From IMG/VR virus record IMGVR_UViG_3300046009_001863, positions 1 to 25,936 of that record: a stretch of DNA of 25,936 bases, one strand, 5' to 3'. How positions within the stretch are numbered: position 1 is the first letter of the stretch; every line of letters begins with the position of its first letter. Source of the stretch: a virus. A model generated the notes under the pieces. The model was not told the DNA's origin, made no database searches, and saw only the letters and a list, made by a program, of their open reading frames with translations. Positions 4,718-13,216 of the stretch are shown piece by piece. Both the position numbers and the translations under genes were made by a program.

Positions 4718-7700
4718 ATGGCTCAAACAGAAACAGAACGCCTTACCGAAGCAATAGAAACACTCAATAGAAATCTTAACAGAGGCGGAGGCAGCGTTGC
4801 TCCTAGCAGTAGACCAATTTCTCAAGGTTCAAACTCTGGATCCGGAGTAACTGATCGATTTGTAGATATGGTAGGTGCTACTACAGGCGCTCTTAAACGT
4901 GTTTGGGAAGGTAGTTCAAAAGTAGCAGATGGATTTCATGTGCTAACTGGTGCATTGCAAAATAATGGGGGCTTGCTTGGTAAAACACTTGGTGATTTAG
5001 CTAATAAAGTTGGTGACTCTGTACTTGATGCACATAAAAAGAATACTGAATTTGGCGAATACGGTGCCAACTTTAACAATAACTTAGGAGAAATGGATCG
5101 GTTAGTTAAAGGTGCAAGATTAACACATGAAGAATACGGTGATATTCTTAAAAGAAACGCAACTGAACTAAATGGATTAGGTTCTACAATGAACCGGTCA
5201 CAAGTTAACTTCTTAGAATTTACAAAAGGGTTACAAGAATCAGATGTAGTTAGCAAATTAAAAGAATTTGGACTACAAACTGAGGATGTTACCGAAGTAG
5301 CTAAAGCAGCAATGGCTAGTCAACGCGGTATTGACATGTCAGATATCGAAACTAAGAATGCTGCAATTGATTCTGCTATTCGACTAACTGCGTCAATGGA
5401 TGAAACTACTCGTGTAACTGGTTTAAGTAGAAAAGCACAAGAGGATGACCTAAGAAAACGTAACGAAGATGCAGTTGTTCAAGTTGCATTATCTAGATTA
5501 GACAAAGATGCACGTAATAGATTTAACGAATCCATGGGAGAGATGGCAGGAATGCCAGAAGCTGCTAAACGTGTATTCCAAGAAACATTTACAGGCGGAT
5601 TACGCACCAAAGAAGGTGCAGAATCTATGGCTGCAATGGGTAGTGCTGGTCCAGAATTGCAAAAAGCTGCAGAAGCAATGAAGAATGCAAGAACCGACGA
5701 AGAAAAAACTGCAGCTAAAGTTCAAATGCAGAAAGCTGTTGAAGCAGTCGATAAATGGCAAAATTCTGATGGCTTTAAAGACATGGTGCAATATGGTCAA
5801 GGTGGTGTTACTAATCGAGCCATTGAAGCACAAACAAATAATAAAGAATTGCCTCAGATTCAAACAAAGATAGACGAAGAAAGAAATAAAGGTAATAATA
5901 TTGATGAAGCTACTGCTAGACGAATGATTCGCGCAGAAGTTCATAACAATCAAAAAGGTGAAGACGAAAAAGGTGAAAAGTTTAAAGGTTCAGAAGTTGA
6001 TACTACTCTAAACAAAGCTGATCGTACATTAAAAGACATGTCAGCCGGTGCATCTAAGGTGTTTGGTGACTTAGTTGAATCAGGAAATAAACTAGTTAAC
6101 ACATTTAGTGGCATTAACGATGCACTTAAACCTAGAACACAAGAACAAGCAACACCCGGAAACATGGCTAAAGAGATTACTGATGGGTTTAAATCAGCTA
6201 TACCGTTAAGTGATGCTCATAAAAAAGCTCAAGAAGCTAGTAACAATGCAACAAAATTAACTCCAGAACAATCAGGTGCATCACCTAAATGGCATTTTGC
6301 CGATGGTACTCCTCAATTTGAAAAATTCTTATCAGGAGGTGGCGGTTTTAAAGACATGTTTACACCTTTTGATCCTAAAGGTGAGCTTGCAGAGCTACAC
6401 GGTAATGAAATTGTAGCTAATGAAGATCAAATGAAACGATTCATTCAGCAAATGATGCCACCTGCATCTCCGTCGGCTGAACAAAAACAATCAAAAGCAT
6501 CTGCACCGTCTACTACAGATGTTAAAGATACTGCAAAACCAACAGATCAAACTGCAGCTACACCACAACTAACAGATCTAGGCAAAACGTTTACAGATAT
6601 TAATACTGAAATGAAAGGTGTTGCTAAACAGTTTGGTGAAATTGCTGAGAAATTTAAAAACATTACATTTGCTCCTCAAGCAAAAGAAATGCATGAAACA
6701 GTTACTAAAGCAATTGAAAAAGCTACTCCGCAAACTAAAACTGCAGTAGTTAAACCAGTTGAACCACCTAAAGCTGAAGTTAAACCAGAAGTTAAACCAG
6801 TTGAACCACCTAAAGCTGAAGTTAAACCAGAAGTTAAACCAGTTGAACCACCTAAAGCTGAAGTTAAACCAGAAGTTAAACCAGTTGAATCTAAACAATC
6901 AGAAATAGCAAAAGCTGAAATGAAACAACTAGCTACTACTATTAAAGCTGGTATTACTAAAGAAGAAAAAACAGAACAAAAATCTGCAGATAATCCTTTT
7001 AAATTAGTAGAACAGCAATCTATTGCACAGTTAGGTGAACATTTTAACAAAATTATTGGCACTCAATCAACTCCAAAAGCCAAGACTCCTGAAGAATTAA
7101 AAACACTTGAAGAAGGAACTGATTTACCAAAAGGTAGTTTTAAACAAACTAAGTGGGATGTTGATACTAGTTGGGCAAAAGACAAATTAAAAGAACTTAG
7201 TACGCGAACCGATGAAGATGCAAAGCATGATCGTCCAATTATTGAATCACAACTTGCAGATTTATTAAAACAAGGACGTCCTGCAGACGACCCTGCAGTT
7301 ACTGCTGTTGCTAAACATATGGAAGATTTAGGTAAATCAGTTACTGGTTCGCTAACTGAAGTTAAGTCAGCATCAGCTGAAAAATCTAAAACTACAGTTG
7401 CTCCTCCGCCTAAACCTAAAGCGCCTGATGTTTCTAAGTTAGACGAAAGCCTAATTAACTTAGCTAAGTTTAAACAATCAATGAATTCTGGCGATATATC
7501 TAAAATTGGTATGTCGCAAATGGATCTTAGTGACTCTGGTAAAGCTGCAGAAGACAAATTAGGACCGTCCGCAGCTCGTGCAGCATTACAAAAGAAACGT
7601 GAAGCATTAGAAAACGCATCTTTTGACTATGAGCAAATGAAAGCAGACAATACTAAGCCAAATGCCGAATCTGCAGAGAAATTAGCTAAGAAAAAAGAAG

Positions 7701-8905
7701 AAGTTGCAAAATTAGCACTTACATATGAAGACGATCTAATCAAAACTAAAGGTAAGTTAAAACTTCATGCTGAAGAAGAAGCTAAACATGCCGAAGTTAA
7801 AAATAAAACTGCTAAAGAAGCACAAGCAAAACAAGTTGCACAAGCATTAGAAGCTGAAAAGACCTTTATGAAAGAGCATGGTGCAACTGCAAAGTCATTA
7901 GCTGAAAAACCTAAAGTAACTGATAAGCCTATTAAGGAAATGACCGATGCTGAAAAGAATTTTGCAATGTATAGTAGTGGTAATAAACCACCACCATTAA
8001 AACCTGAAGGTATAAAACCAGTTACTGATCCTAAATTTGATCAGTTGCGTGAACAGCTTGGAAGTTCTTTTAAATCATTAGATGCAACTATTAAACCTGC
8101 AGGATTACCAAAATTAGAAGATATTACTACTAAATATGAACCACCTAAAGAAGAACCAAAAGAAAAAGGGTTCTTTGATTCGATATCAGATACATTTAGT
8201 GATGTAGGTTCGTCTATTTCTGGAATATTTAAAGGAGATAATAAACCTGGATTTGCCAAAGGCAATGTAAAATACGAAGAAATTCCACAAGCAGAAATAG
8301 ATGCTAAAAATAAACGCATGCAAGAAAGCATCGGAACAATAGATAATAGTCCAGAAGCAATTGCAGCGCAAAAAGCAGAGCTTGATAGACAGCATTCAAG
8401 TTATTATAAACAAAAACCTGATATTAAAGATGATAAATCTAAAGAACCTGCTAAAATTGATGATAAACCTAAAGTTGAACCATCTAAAGCTGACATTAAG
8501 AAGCCGCCTGAAACAAAAGAGCAAGCACATGTTAAGGAAATGTACAAAAAGTTTGGATTAGAAACATTTAATGACTACAATACTAGAGTTTCGGCTGAAG
8601 TAAAACAATCACATGCGTCAATTAAAGATGTAAAACCGGATCATGCAGCGTTATCAAAGAAAGACATTGAACAACCTAAACCTACAGAAAAACCTAAACC
8701 GATAGAGCCACCTAAACCAGTACAACCACCACCTGTAGCTCCTGCTATAGTATCAAAAGAAACAACATTAAAAGATCTACACGAAGCGTTAATACAGTTA
8801 AATAAGACTATGGCACAAATGGCCCAACATACCGATACTATTAGCAGTAATAGTCATAAACAAGTCAAAGCAACTAAAGGATTATCAGGTAACTTGTTGG
8901 GATAA
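4718..8905 (+). CDS. Tape-measure-like large tail protein
   Basis: At 1395 residues this is the longest complete protein in the window. The first 500 residues are Gly/Ala-rich helical segments (ALKRVWEGSSKVADGF, LLGKTLGDLANKVGDSV). Around residues 527-575, FADGTPQFEKFLSGGGGF and ELAELHGNEIVANEDQM resemble the glycine-rich module common in tape measure and minor tail proteins. The rest is Lys/Glu/Pro-rich and low complexity. It includes an exact 42-bp triplication at residues 678-724 and further VKP/EPPKP strings to residue 1350, ending in a helix (LKDLHEALIQLNKTMAQ). A tape measure sets tail length by its own length and fills the tail tube. The call rests on size, helical repeat character, the module above and the neighbouring chaperone gene. 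A different internal structural protein is the alternative. Ribosome binding site TAGGAA at 4705-4710. Confidence 0.6.
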   Translation: MAQTETERLTEAIETLNRNLNRGGGSVAPSSRPISQGSNSGSGVTDRFVDMVGATTGALKRVWEGSSKVADGFHVLTGALQNNGGLLGKTLGDLANKVGDSVLDAHKKNTEFGEYGANFNNNLGEMDRLVKGARLTHEEYGDILKRNATELNGLGSTMNRSQVNFLEFTKGLQESDVVSKLKEFGLQTEDVTEVAKAAMASQRGIDMSDIETKNAAIDSAIRLTASMDETTRVTGLSRKAQEDDLRKRNEDAVVQVALSRLDKDARNRFNESMGEMAGMPEAAKRVFQETFTGGLRTKEGAESMAAMGSAGPELQKAAEAMKNARTDEEKTAAKVQMQKAVEAVDKWQNSDGFKDMVQYGQGGVTNRAIEAQTNNKELPQIQTKIDEERNKGNNIDEATARRMIRAEVHNNQKGEDEKGEKFKGSEVDTTLNKADRTLKDMSAGASKVFGDLVESGNKLVNTFSGINDALKPRTQEQATPGNMAKEITDGFKSAIPLSDAHKKAQEASNNATKLTPEQSGASPKWHFADGTPQFEKFLSGGGGFKDMFTPFDPKGELAELHGNEIVANEDQMKRFIQQMMPPASPSAEQKQSKASAPSTTDVKDTAKPTDQTAATPQLTDLGKTFTDINTEMKGVAKQFGEIAEKFKNITFAPQAKEMHETVTKAIEKATPQTKTAVVKPVEPPKAEVKPEVKPVEPPKAEVKPEVKPVEPPKAEVKPEVKPVESKQSEIAKAEMKQLATTIKAGITKEEKTEQKSADNPFKLVEQQSIAQLGEHFNKIIGTQSTPKAKTPEELKTLEEGTDLPKGSFKQTKWDVDTSWAKDKLKELSTRTDEDAKHDRPIIESQLADLLKQGRPADDPAVTAVAKHMEDLGKSVTGSLTEVKSASAEKSKTTVAPPPKPKAPDVSKLDESLINLAKFKQSMNSGDISKIGMSQMDLSDSGKAAEDKLGPSAARAALQKKREALENASFDYEQMKADNTKPNAESAEKLAKKKEEVAKLALTYEDDLIKTKGKLKLHAEEEAKHAEVKNKTAKEAQAKQVAQALEAEKTFMKEHGATAKSLAEKPKVTDKPIKEMTDAEKNFAMYSSGNKPPPLKPEGIKPVTDPKFDQLREQLGSSFKSLDATIKPAGLPKLEDITTKYEPPKEEPKEKGFFDSISDTFSDVGSSISGIFKGDNKPGFAKGNVKYEEIPQAEIDAKNKRMQESIGTIDNSPEAIAAQKAELDRQHSSYYKQKPDIKDDKSKEPAKIDDKPKVEPSKADIKKPPETKEQAHVKEMYKKFGLETFNDYNTRVSAEVKQSHASIKDVKPDHAALSKKDIEQPKPTEKPKPIEPPKPVQPPPVAPAIVSKETTLKDLHEALIQLNKTMAQMAQHTDTISSNSHKQVKATKGLSGNLLG
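6749..6889 (+). repeat. Three exact 42-bp tandem repeats in the tape-measure-like gene
   Basis: Units at 6749-6790, 6791-6832 and 6833-6874 are identical, followed by a 15-base partial copy to 6889. Each encodes 14 residues, VKPVEPPKAEVKPE, a proline/lysine/glutamate spacer. The absence of any silent differences indicates a recent or actively homogenised expansion. Confidence 0.9.
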
Positions 8906-8928
8906 GATAAAAACAAAGGAAATTATAT

Positions 8929-10677
8929 ATGACATGGCGAAAACACTTTTCACCAGTTGATATTGACTACGAATATAATCGTTCTTCAAATACAACTCAA
9001 AATTCTAAAGCAGGACCAGCTAGGACCAACTATTCTAGCTACTTGCCGGACGTTTATACCGGTAGTCCTAACCGTATTGACCGTTATCAACAATACGAAG
9101 TAATGGATAGCGACCCAGAGATTAATGCTGCATTGGATATTCTTGCTGAATTTTGCACACAAAAGCTAAAAGACGGTAAAAGTCCATTTACAGTACGATG
9201 GAATAGCAAAGGTACTAACTCTGAAATACGAATTTTAGGTGAATATTTGCAACAATGGAATAAACTGCAACAATTTGATACTAAAATCTTCCGTATTGTG
9301 CGCAACGTGTTCAAATATGGAGATGCTTTCTTTATTAGAGACCCTGAAAATCAAAAATGGAATTGGGTTGACCCTAGTAAAATTGTAACAGTTATTGTAA
9401 ATGAAAGCGACGGAAAGAAACCTGTACAATATATTATTAAAGATCTAGCTCCTAACTTTGAAAATCTTGTTGCAACTCGCATCACACCTAACATTAATCC
9501 TAGACAATCAGGCGGCGGCATGACATCCGGAGCAGGCTATATGGGTGCACCTGGTGCTCAAAAAGGTGCTAGCGGTCCGTATCCTAGCTCAAGTAGTGGT
9601 TCTAGATTTGGTTTAGCTGAAACAGAACATGCAGTTGACGCAGAACATGTTGTTCATTTGTCACTTTCTGAAGGATTAGATAACAATTATCCATTTGGTA
9701 ACAGCTTGTTGGAGAATATTTTTAAAGTTTATAAGCAAAAAGAACTTTTAGAAGATGCTATTTTAATATATCGTATACAAAGAGCTCCAGAAAGACGTGT
9801 ATTTCACATTGACGTAGGTAATATGCCTAGCCATTTAGCTATGGCATTTGTAGAAAGAGTTAAAAATGAGATACATCAACGTAGAATTCCTAGTCAAAGT
9901 GGCGGCGGACAGAACGTAATCGACAGTGCATACAATCCATTAAGTATAAACGAAGACTATTTCTTCCCTCAAACTGCAGAAGGACGTGGTTCTAAAGTTG
10001 AAACATTGCCAGGCGGTACTAATTTAGGCGAAATTGATGACTTAAAATTCTTTACAAACAAATTATTCCGTGGTTTACGTATACCAAGTAGCTACTTACC
10101 AACTGGCGCAGACGATTCGCAAGCAAGTTTTAATGACGGTCGTGTAGGTACAGCATACATTCAAGAGTTAAGATTTAACAAATACTGTGAAAGATTGCAA
10201 AGTTTAATCACAGAAGCGTTTACAAATGAATTTAAGATGTATATGTATGGTCGTGGCGTTAATATTGATGCAAACTTGTTTGAATTAGCGTTTAATCCCC
10301 CAATGAACTTTGCTAGTGCTCGTCAAGCAGGACTAGATTCGGAAAGAATTAATACATTTAATACAATTCAAGCAGTGCCTTACATGAGTAAACGCTTTGC
10401 ATTGAAAAGATTTTTAGGATTATCAGAAGATGAAATGGCAGAAAACGAAAGATTATGGGGTGAAGAACAAGGTAAAGGTCAGCCTACACATACAGATGCC
10501 GCAGGAGAACTACGCAGTGCAGGTTTATCCGCAGCAGGTATGGAGGGAGATATGGGAATGGCAGGAAATTTATCTGCTCCTGCTGATATGGACCTGGGTA
10601 TGGATCAAGGAATGGGCGGTATGGGTCAAGGCATGCCACCAGCAGCGCCAATGGGCGGCGCTGCACCACCAATGTGA
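8929..10677 (+). CDS. 20: Portal vertex protein gp20
   Basis: The 582-residue product is a T4-type portal protein, the dodecameric ring at the head vertex through which DNA is packaged and ejected and to which the tail joins. Recognisable gp20 segments include RYQQYEVMDSDPEINAALDI near residue 50, VFKYGDAFFIRDPE near 127, HVVHLSLSEGLDNNYPFGNS near 240, the RAPERRVFHIDVGNMP stretch near 288 and the AFNPPMNFASARQAG region near 455. Length is near the T4 value (524) plus a tail. Residues 545-582 form an unusual Met/Gly/Ala/Pro-rich end, probably flexible. The start has ribosome binding site AAAGGA at 8915-8920. The stop TGA falls in a box of the late-promoter type. It opens the head gene cassette. 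Confidence 0.93.
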   Translation: MTWRKHFSPVDIDYEYNRSSNTTQNSKAGPARTNYSSYLPDVYTGSPNRIDRYQQYEVMDSDPEINAALDILAEFCTQKLKDGKSPFTVRWNSKGTNSEIRILGEYLQQWNKLQQFDTKIFRIVRNVFKYGDAFFIRDPENQKWNWVDPSKIVTVIVNESDGKKPVQYIIKDLAPNFENLVATRITPNINPRQSGGGMTSGAGYMGAPGAQKGASGPYPSSSSGSRFGLAETEHAVDAEHVVHLSLSEGLDNNYPFGNSLLENIFKVYKQKELLEDAILIYRIQRAPERRVFHIDVGNMPSHLAMAFVERVKNEIHQRRIPSQSGGGQNVIDSAYNPLSINEDYFFPQTAEGRGSKVETLPGGTNLGEIDDLKFFTNKLFRGLRIPSSYLPTGADDSQASFNDGRVGTAYIQELRFNKYCERLQSLITEAFTNEFKMYMYGRGVNIDANLFELAFNPPMNFASARQAGLDSERINTFNTIQAVPYMSKRFALKRFLGLSEDEMAENERLWGEEQGKGQPTHTDAAGELRSAGLSAAGMEGDMGMAGNLSAPADMDLGMDQGMGGMGQGMPPAAPMGGAAPPM

Positions 10678-10683
10678 TAAATA
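10676..10683 (+). promoter_or_regulatory. Late-promoter-like box at gp20/gp67 junction
   Basis: GATAAATA overlaps the gp20 stop codon. It lies only 5 bases before the ATG at 10689, too near to give that gene a leader, so it may serve downstream genes or be fortuitous. Confidence 0.25.
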
Positions 10684-10688
10684 GATAT

Positions 10689-10925
10689 ATGATATTAAGA
10701 GAACTTTTTTATATTGACCCTAACACTCGGCATGTTGCAAGTGAGTTACGGTATGATTCTGAAAACGATAGCGGAAGTTTACATCGTTCAGATACACGTA
10801 AGACTAGACTGTCACTTAGACAAATAAACGAATTACGTAAGAGCAGTGAAGCTCATATTTTAGAACAAGAGGTTGAATTACAATTTATTAACACAATGTA
10901 TTCAACACCTGCACCCGCTGCATAA
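10689..10925 (+). CDS. Small prohead core protein, gp67 position
   Basis: A 78-residue, charged protein (MILRELFYIDPNTRHV at its start) directly after gp20. In T4 the order is 20, 67, 68, 21, 22, 23, and T4 gp67 is an 80-residue prohead core protein, so position and size fit a gp67 counterpart. I cannot see convincing sequence similarity. The middle (residues 25-60) is rich in Ser, Arg and Glu and helical; the end STPAPAA is flexible. A GTG at 10674 in the same frame, overlapping the gp20 stop, would add five residues and couple translation to gp20. ATG 10689 gives the more natural N-terminus but has no clear ribosome binding site. Confidence 0.65.
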   Translation: MILRELFYIDPNTRHVASELRYDSENDSGSLHRSDTRKTRLSLRQINELRKSSEAHILEQEVELQFINTMYSTPAPAA

Positions 10926-10928
10926 ATA
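10921..10928 (+). promoter_or_regulatory. Late-promoter-like box CATAAATA
   Basis: CATAAATA overlaps the stop codon of the gp67-position gene, 114 bases before the next gene. Together with the box at 10992 it could drive the acidic core gene. Confidence 0.3.
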
Positions 10929-10991
10929 AAATCTAAAATGTTTAAAAAAACACCGGTTTGACCCTATTTTTGCATTCTTTTTAATAAGTAG

Positions 10992-10999
10992 TGTAAATA
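10992..10999 (+). promoter_or_regulatory. Late-promoter-like box TGTAAATA
   Basis: TGTAAATA lies 43 bases before the ATG at 11043, matching the usual box-to-start distance of this window. Confidence 0.35.
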
Positions 11000-11042
11000 T
11001 AAGACAGCCTTGTAGAAAACGAAACTATCACAGGAGATTAAC

Positions 11043-11915
11043 ATGACTGACCGCAAAAAATTTGAAGCCATGCTTGAGGCATTGATCAATGAAGATCATG
11101 AAGCAGCAAAAGATATATTTCACAATATTGTTGTAGCAAAATCACGCGAAATTTATGAAAATTTATTAGAAAACGAATTTACAGATGAAGAAGAAGTTGG
11201 CGAAGCATTTGGCGATGATGACGAAGAAGGCGAAGACGACTCAGAAGACGATACAGAAGACGACGGAGAGTTTGGCGGATTCGGAGATGACGATGCAGAA
11301 GACGACGGTGAGTTTGGTGATGAAGAAGGCGACGACGAATTTGGTTCTGATGACGAATTTGGCGACGAAGAAGGCGGCGATTTAGCCGGACTACAAGACG
11401 AAGTTCATGATTTAAAAGATTCATTAGACGATCTAAGAGCAGAATTTGAACAATTAATGGCTGGTGAAGATGATGAACCAGAACACGCTGATATGTTTGG
11501 TGGCGATGACGAATTAGGCATGGGCGATGACGAATTAGGCATGGGCGATGACGAATTAGGCATGGGCGATGACGAAGAAGTTGACGAATTCCAAAGTATG
11601 TTTGAATATGTTAACAAAGTTGCATTACCAAAACACGGTGACAACGGCATTAACAACAAAAGCATTTTTAACAAACCAAAATACAATGACATGGGCGGCG
11701 TAGCTCCTAAATTTGGTGGCACAGCTACTGGTGAAGGTACACAAGGCGGATTGTTAAAACCTACTACATCTAAAATGGATGGCGGTAATCAAAATGTTCC
11801 TGGTAATGCAAAAGCTCCTAAATTAAAACCAGTTCCAAAAGGCCACGGTGCAGAGAAAAAATCTACAGGTGACAATGGAACTAACAAAAGAAGCTTAATT
11901 CCAGGCAGAAAGTAA
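11043..11915 (+). CDS. Highly acidic prohead core protein, gp68 position
   Basis: This 290-residue protein begins with a normal helical domain (residues 1-50, MTDRKKFEAMLEALINEDHE). It then becomes extraordinarily acidic from about 50 to 185, with runs of DDEEGEDDSEDDTEDDGEFG type, interrupted by a helix near 117-140 (LAGLQDEVHDLKDSLDDL). The end (195-290) is Lys/Gly/Asn/Pro-rich and basic. Three exact DDELGMG repeats lie at about 155-175. Its place between gp20/gp67-like and the gp21 protease corresponds to T4 gene 68, a prohead core protein. A role as internal scaffold that fills the prohead and is cleaved by gp21 is inferred; sequence similarity to gp68 is not evident. Good ribosome binding site AGGAG at 11032-11036. 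The charge split may let it organise the assembling shell or mimic DNA. Confidence 0.65.
   Translation: MTDRKKFEAMLEALINEDHEAAKDIFHNIVVAKSREIYENLLENEFTDEEEVGEAFGDDDEEGEDDSEDDTEDDGEFGGFGDDDAEDDGEFGDEEGDDEFGSDDEFGDEEGGDLAGLQDEVHDLKDSLDDLRAEFEQLMAGEDDEPEHADMFGGDDELGMGDDELGMGDDELGMGDDEEVDEFQSMFEYVNKVALPKHGDNGINNKSIFNKPKYNDMGGVAPKFGGTATGEGTQGGLLKPTTSKMDGGNQNVPGNAKAPKLKPVPKGHGAEKKSTGDNGTNKRSLIPGRK
11505..11567 (+). repeat. Three exact 21-bp tandem repeats in the acidic core gene
   Basis: Units at 11505-11525, 11526-11546 and 11547-11567 are identical and encode DDELGMG. A partial fourth unit (GATGACGAA) follows. Perfect identity indicates recent slippage. Confidence 0.9.
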
Positions 11916-11918
11916 TAT

Positions 11919-12545
11919 ATGTTACATCTCCGAGAAAACCTTAGCTTCAACGAAGCACAAATGATCGTTGAATCTGACGAACGGGACGGTAAAAGTTTGC
12001 ATATGAGTGGTATTTGCATTCAAGGTGGCATTCGTAATGCTAACCAACGTGTTTATCCTGTAAGTGAGATTAGCAAGGCTGTTAAAACCCTTAACGATCA
12101 GATTCAAAATGGTTATTCTGTGCTTGGAGAAGTAGATCACCCAGATGATCTAAAAATAAATTTAGACCGAGTTTCACATATGATAACTAACATGTGGATG
12201 GAAGGACCGAATGGGTATGGTAAACTTAAAATTTTACCAACCCCAATGGGACAACTTATCCGTACTATGTTAGAGAGCGGAGTGAAGCTAGGCGTAAGTT
12301 CACGCGGATCCGGCAACGTTAGTGATAGCGGTAACGGTGAAGTATCAGATTTTGAGATTATCACAGTTGATATGGTTGCACAGCCGTCGGCACCGGGAGC
12401 ATATCCTACACCTATCTATGAACACCTTATGAATTCAAAAGGCGGGCTTAGTTCACTCCGATTAGCGGAAGAGGTGAAAGGAGATGCAAAGGCACAACGG
12501 TATCTTAAAGAATCATTAATGAATATTATTAATGGATTAAAATGA
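11919..12545 (+). CDS. 21: Prohead core protease gp21
   Basis: A 208-residue T4-type prohead maturation protease of the herpesvirus-assemblin-like serine protease fold. After capsid assembly it cuts scaffold, core proteins and gp23 to make room for DNA. The catalytic histidine is likely H74 in LGEVDHPDD and the serine S127 or S128 in LGVSSRGSG; the segment TVDMVAQPSAPGAYP near residue 148 is also typical. It is close in size to T4 gp21 (212 residues). It begins three bases after the acidic core gene with no clear ribosome binding site, suggesting coupled translation. Its stop overlaps the endonuclease ATG (ATGA). Confidence 0.93.
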   Translation: MLHLRENLSFNEAQMIVESDERDGKSLHMSGICIQGGIRNANQRVYPVSEISKAVKTLNDQIQNGYSVLGEVDHPDDLKINLDRVSHMITNMWMEGPNGYGKLKILPTPMGQLIRTMLESGVKLGVSSRGSGNVSDSGNGEVSDFEIITVDMVAQPSAPGAYPTPIYEHLMNSKGGLSSLRLAEEVKGDAKAQRYLKESLMNIINGLK

Positions 12546-13201
12546 GAACACACGCATATCTTTATAAATGGACACATATACCATCTAACAAATGGTATAT
12601 AGGGTCTAGAACTAAGCAAGGATGTTTTCCAAATGACGGATATATTTGCTCTAGTAAAGTTGTTAAGCCTATGATTTTAGAAAATCAAAATGATTGGAAG
12701 CATACAATTTTAGTTATTAGTAACCCTCAATATATTAGAGAATTAGAAACTAGTATATTAGTATTGTTAGATGCAGCAAATGATCCAATGAGTTTTAATC
12801 GTCATAACAGTAATGGTAAATTTTCAACTGCTGGGTTAACACCGCATAATAAAGGCAAAGCGATGCTAGTGTCTCAAAAAGAAAAAATTTCAAAAGCTAA
12901 ATTAGGTAAACCCGGAGTTAGCCCATCAATTGCAACGCGACAAAAATTAAGCATCTGCAAGACAGGAAATAATAATCCAATGTTTGGAAAAATAGCATGG
13001 AATAAAGGGGTAACTGGATATGTGCAGACTAACGAATCAAATAAAAAACGTAGTAATGCGTTAAAAGGTATTCCTCGTTCAATTGAAACAAAAGAAAAAA
13101 TAAGAAATACTAAATTAGCTAAAAAAGCTAAAAAACTAAACAATCTATCAGGTACTCTAATAGATAACACAGAATGTCTAAATTTAGACATACTCCAATA
13201 G
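12542..13201 (+). CDS. GIY-YIG homing endonuclease (freestanding) with NUMOD3-like repeats
   Basis: The 219-residue protein has an N-terminal GIY-YIG nuclease domain. AYLYKW (Y6, Y8) and WYIGSR (18-23) replace the GIY and YIG strands and supply the conserved Tyr and Arg, and E69 in RELETSIL is the expected metal-binding Glu. From residue 95 on there are NUMOD3-like DNA-binding segments: HNKGKAM, EKISKAKLGKPGVS, NNNPMFGKIAWNKG and KEKIRNTKLAKK. Such genes are selfish elements that cut a specific site in uninfected-type genomes and copy themselves by recombination. It sits between gp21 and gp22, which are adjacent in T4, so it is an insertion. It overlaps the gp21 stop by ATGA and ends in TAG, the only complete gene here to do so. 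It is more AT-rich than its neighbours, fitting horizontal arrival. Confidence 0.85.
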   Translation: MRTHAYLYKWTHIPSNKWYIGSRTKQGCFPNDGYICSSKVVKPMILENQNDWKHTILVISNPQYIRELETSILVLLDAANDPMSFNRHNSNGKFSTAGLTPHNKGKAMLVSQKEKISKAKLGKPGVSPSIATRQKLSICKTGNNNPMFGKIAWNKGVTGYVQTNESNKKRSNALKGIPRSIETKEKIRNTKLAKKAKKLNNLSGTLIDNTECLNLDILQ

Positions 13202-13216
13202 AAAGGAGAATCACAT

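Noticed and set aside
6578-7557. Long minus-strand ORFs opposite the tape-measure-like gene
   Set aside because: They mirror the repeats and codon bias of the plus-strand gene (for example the Phe/Trp/Asn repeat opposite the 42-bp units) and have no start signals.
10958-10986. sigma70 promoter TTGACC with 17-bp spacer before the acidic core gene
   Set aside because: The -10 position reads TTAATA, a poor match; the late-type box at 10992 is the better explanation.
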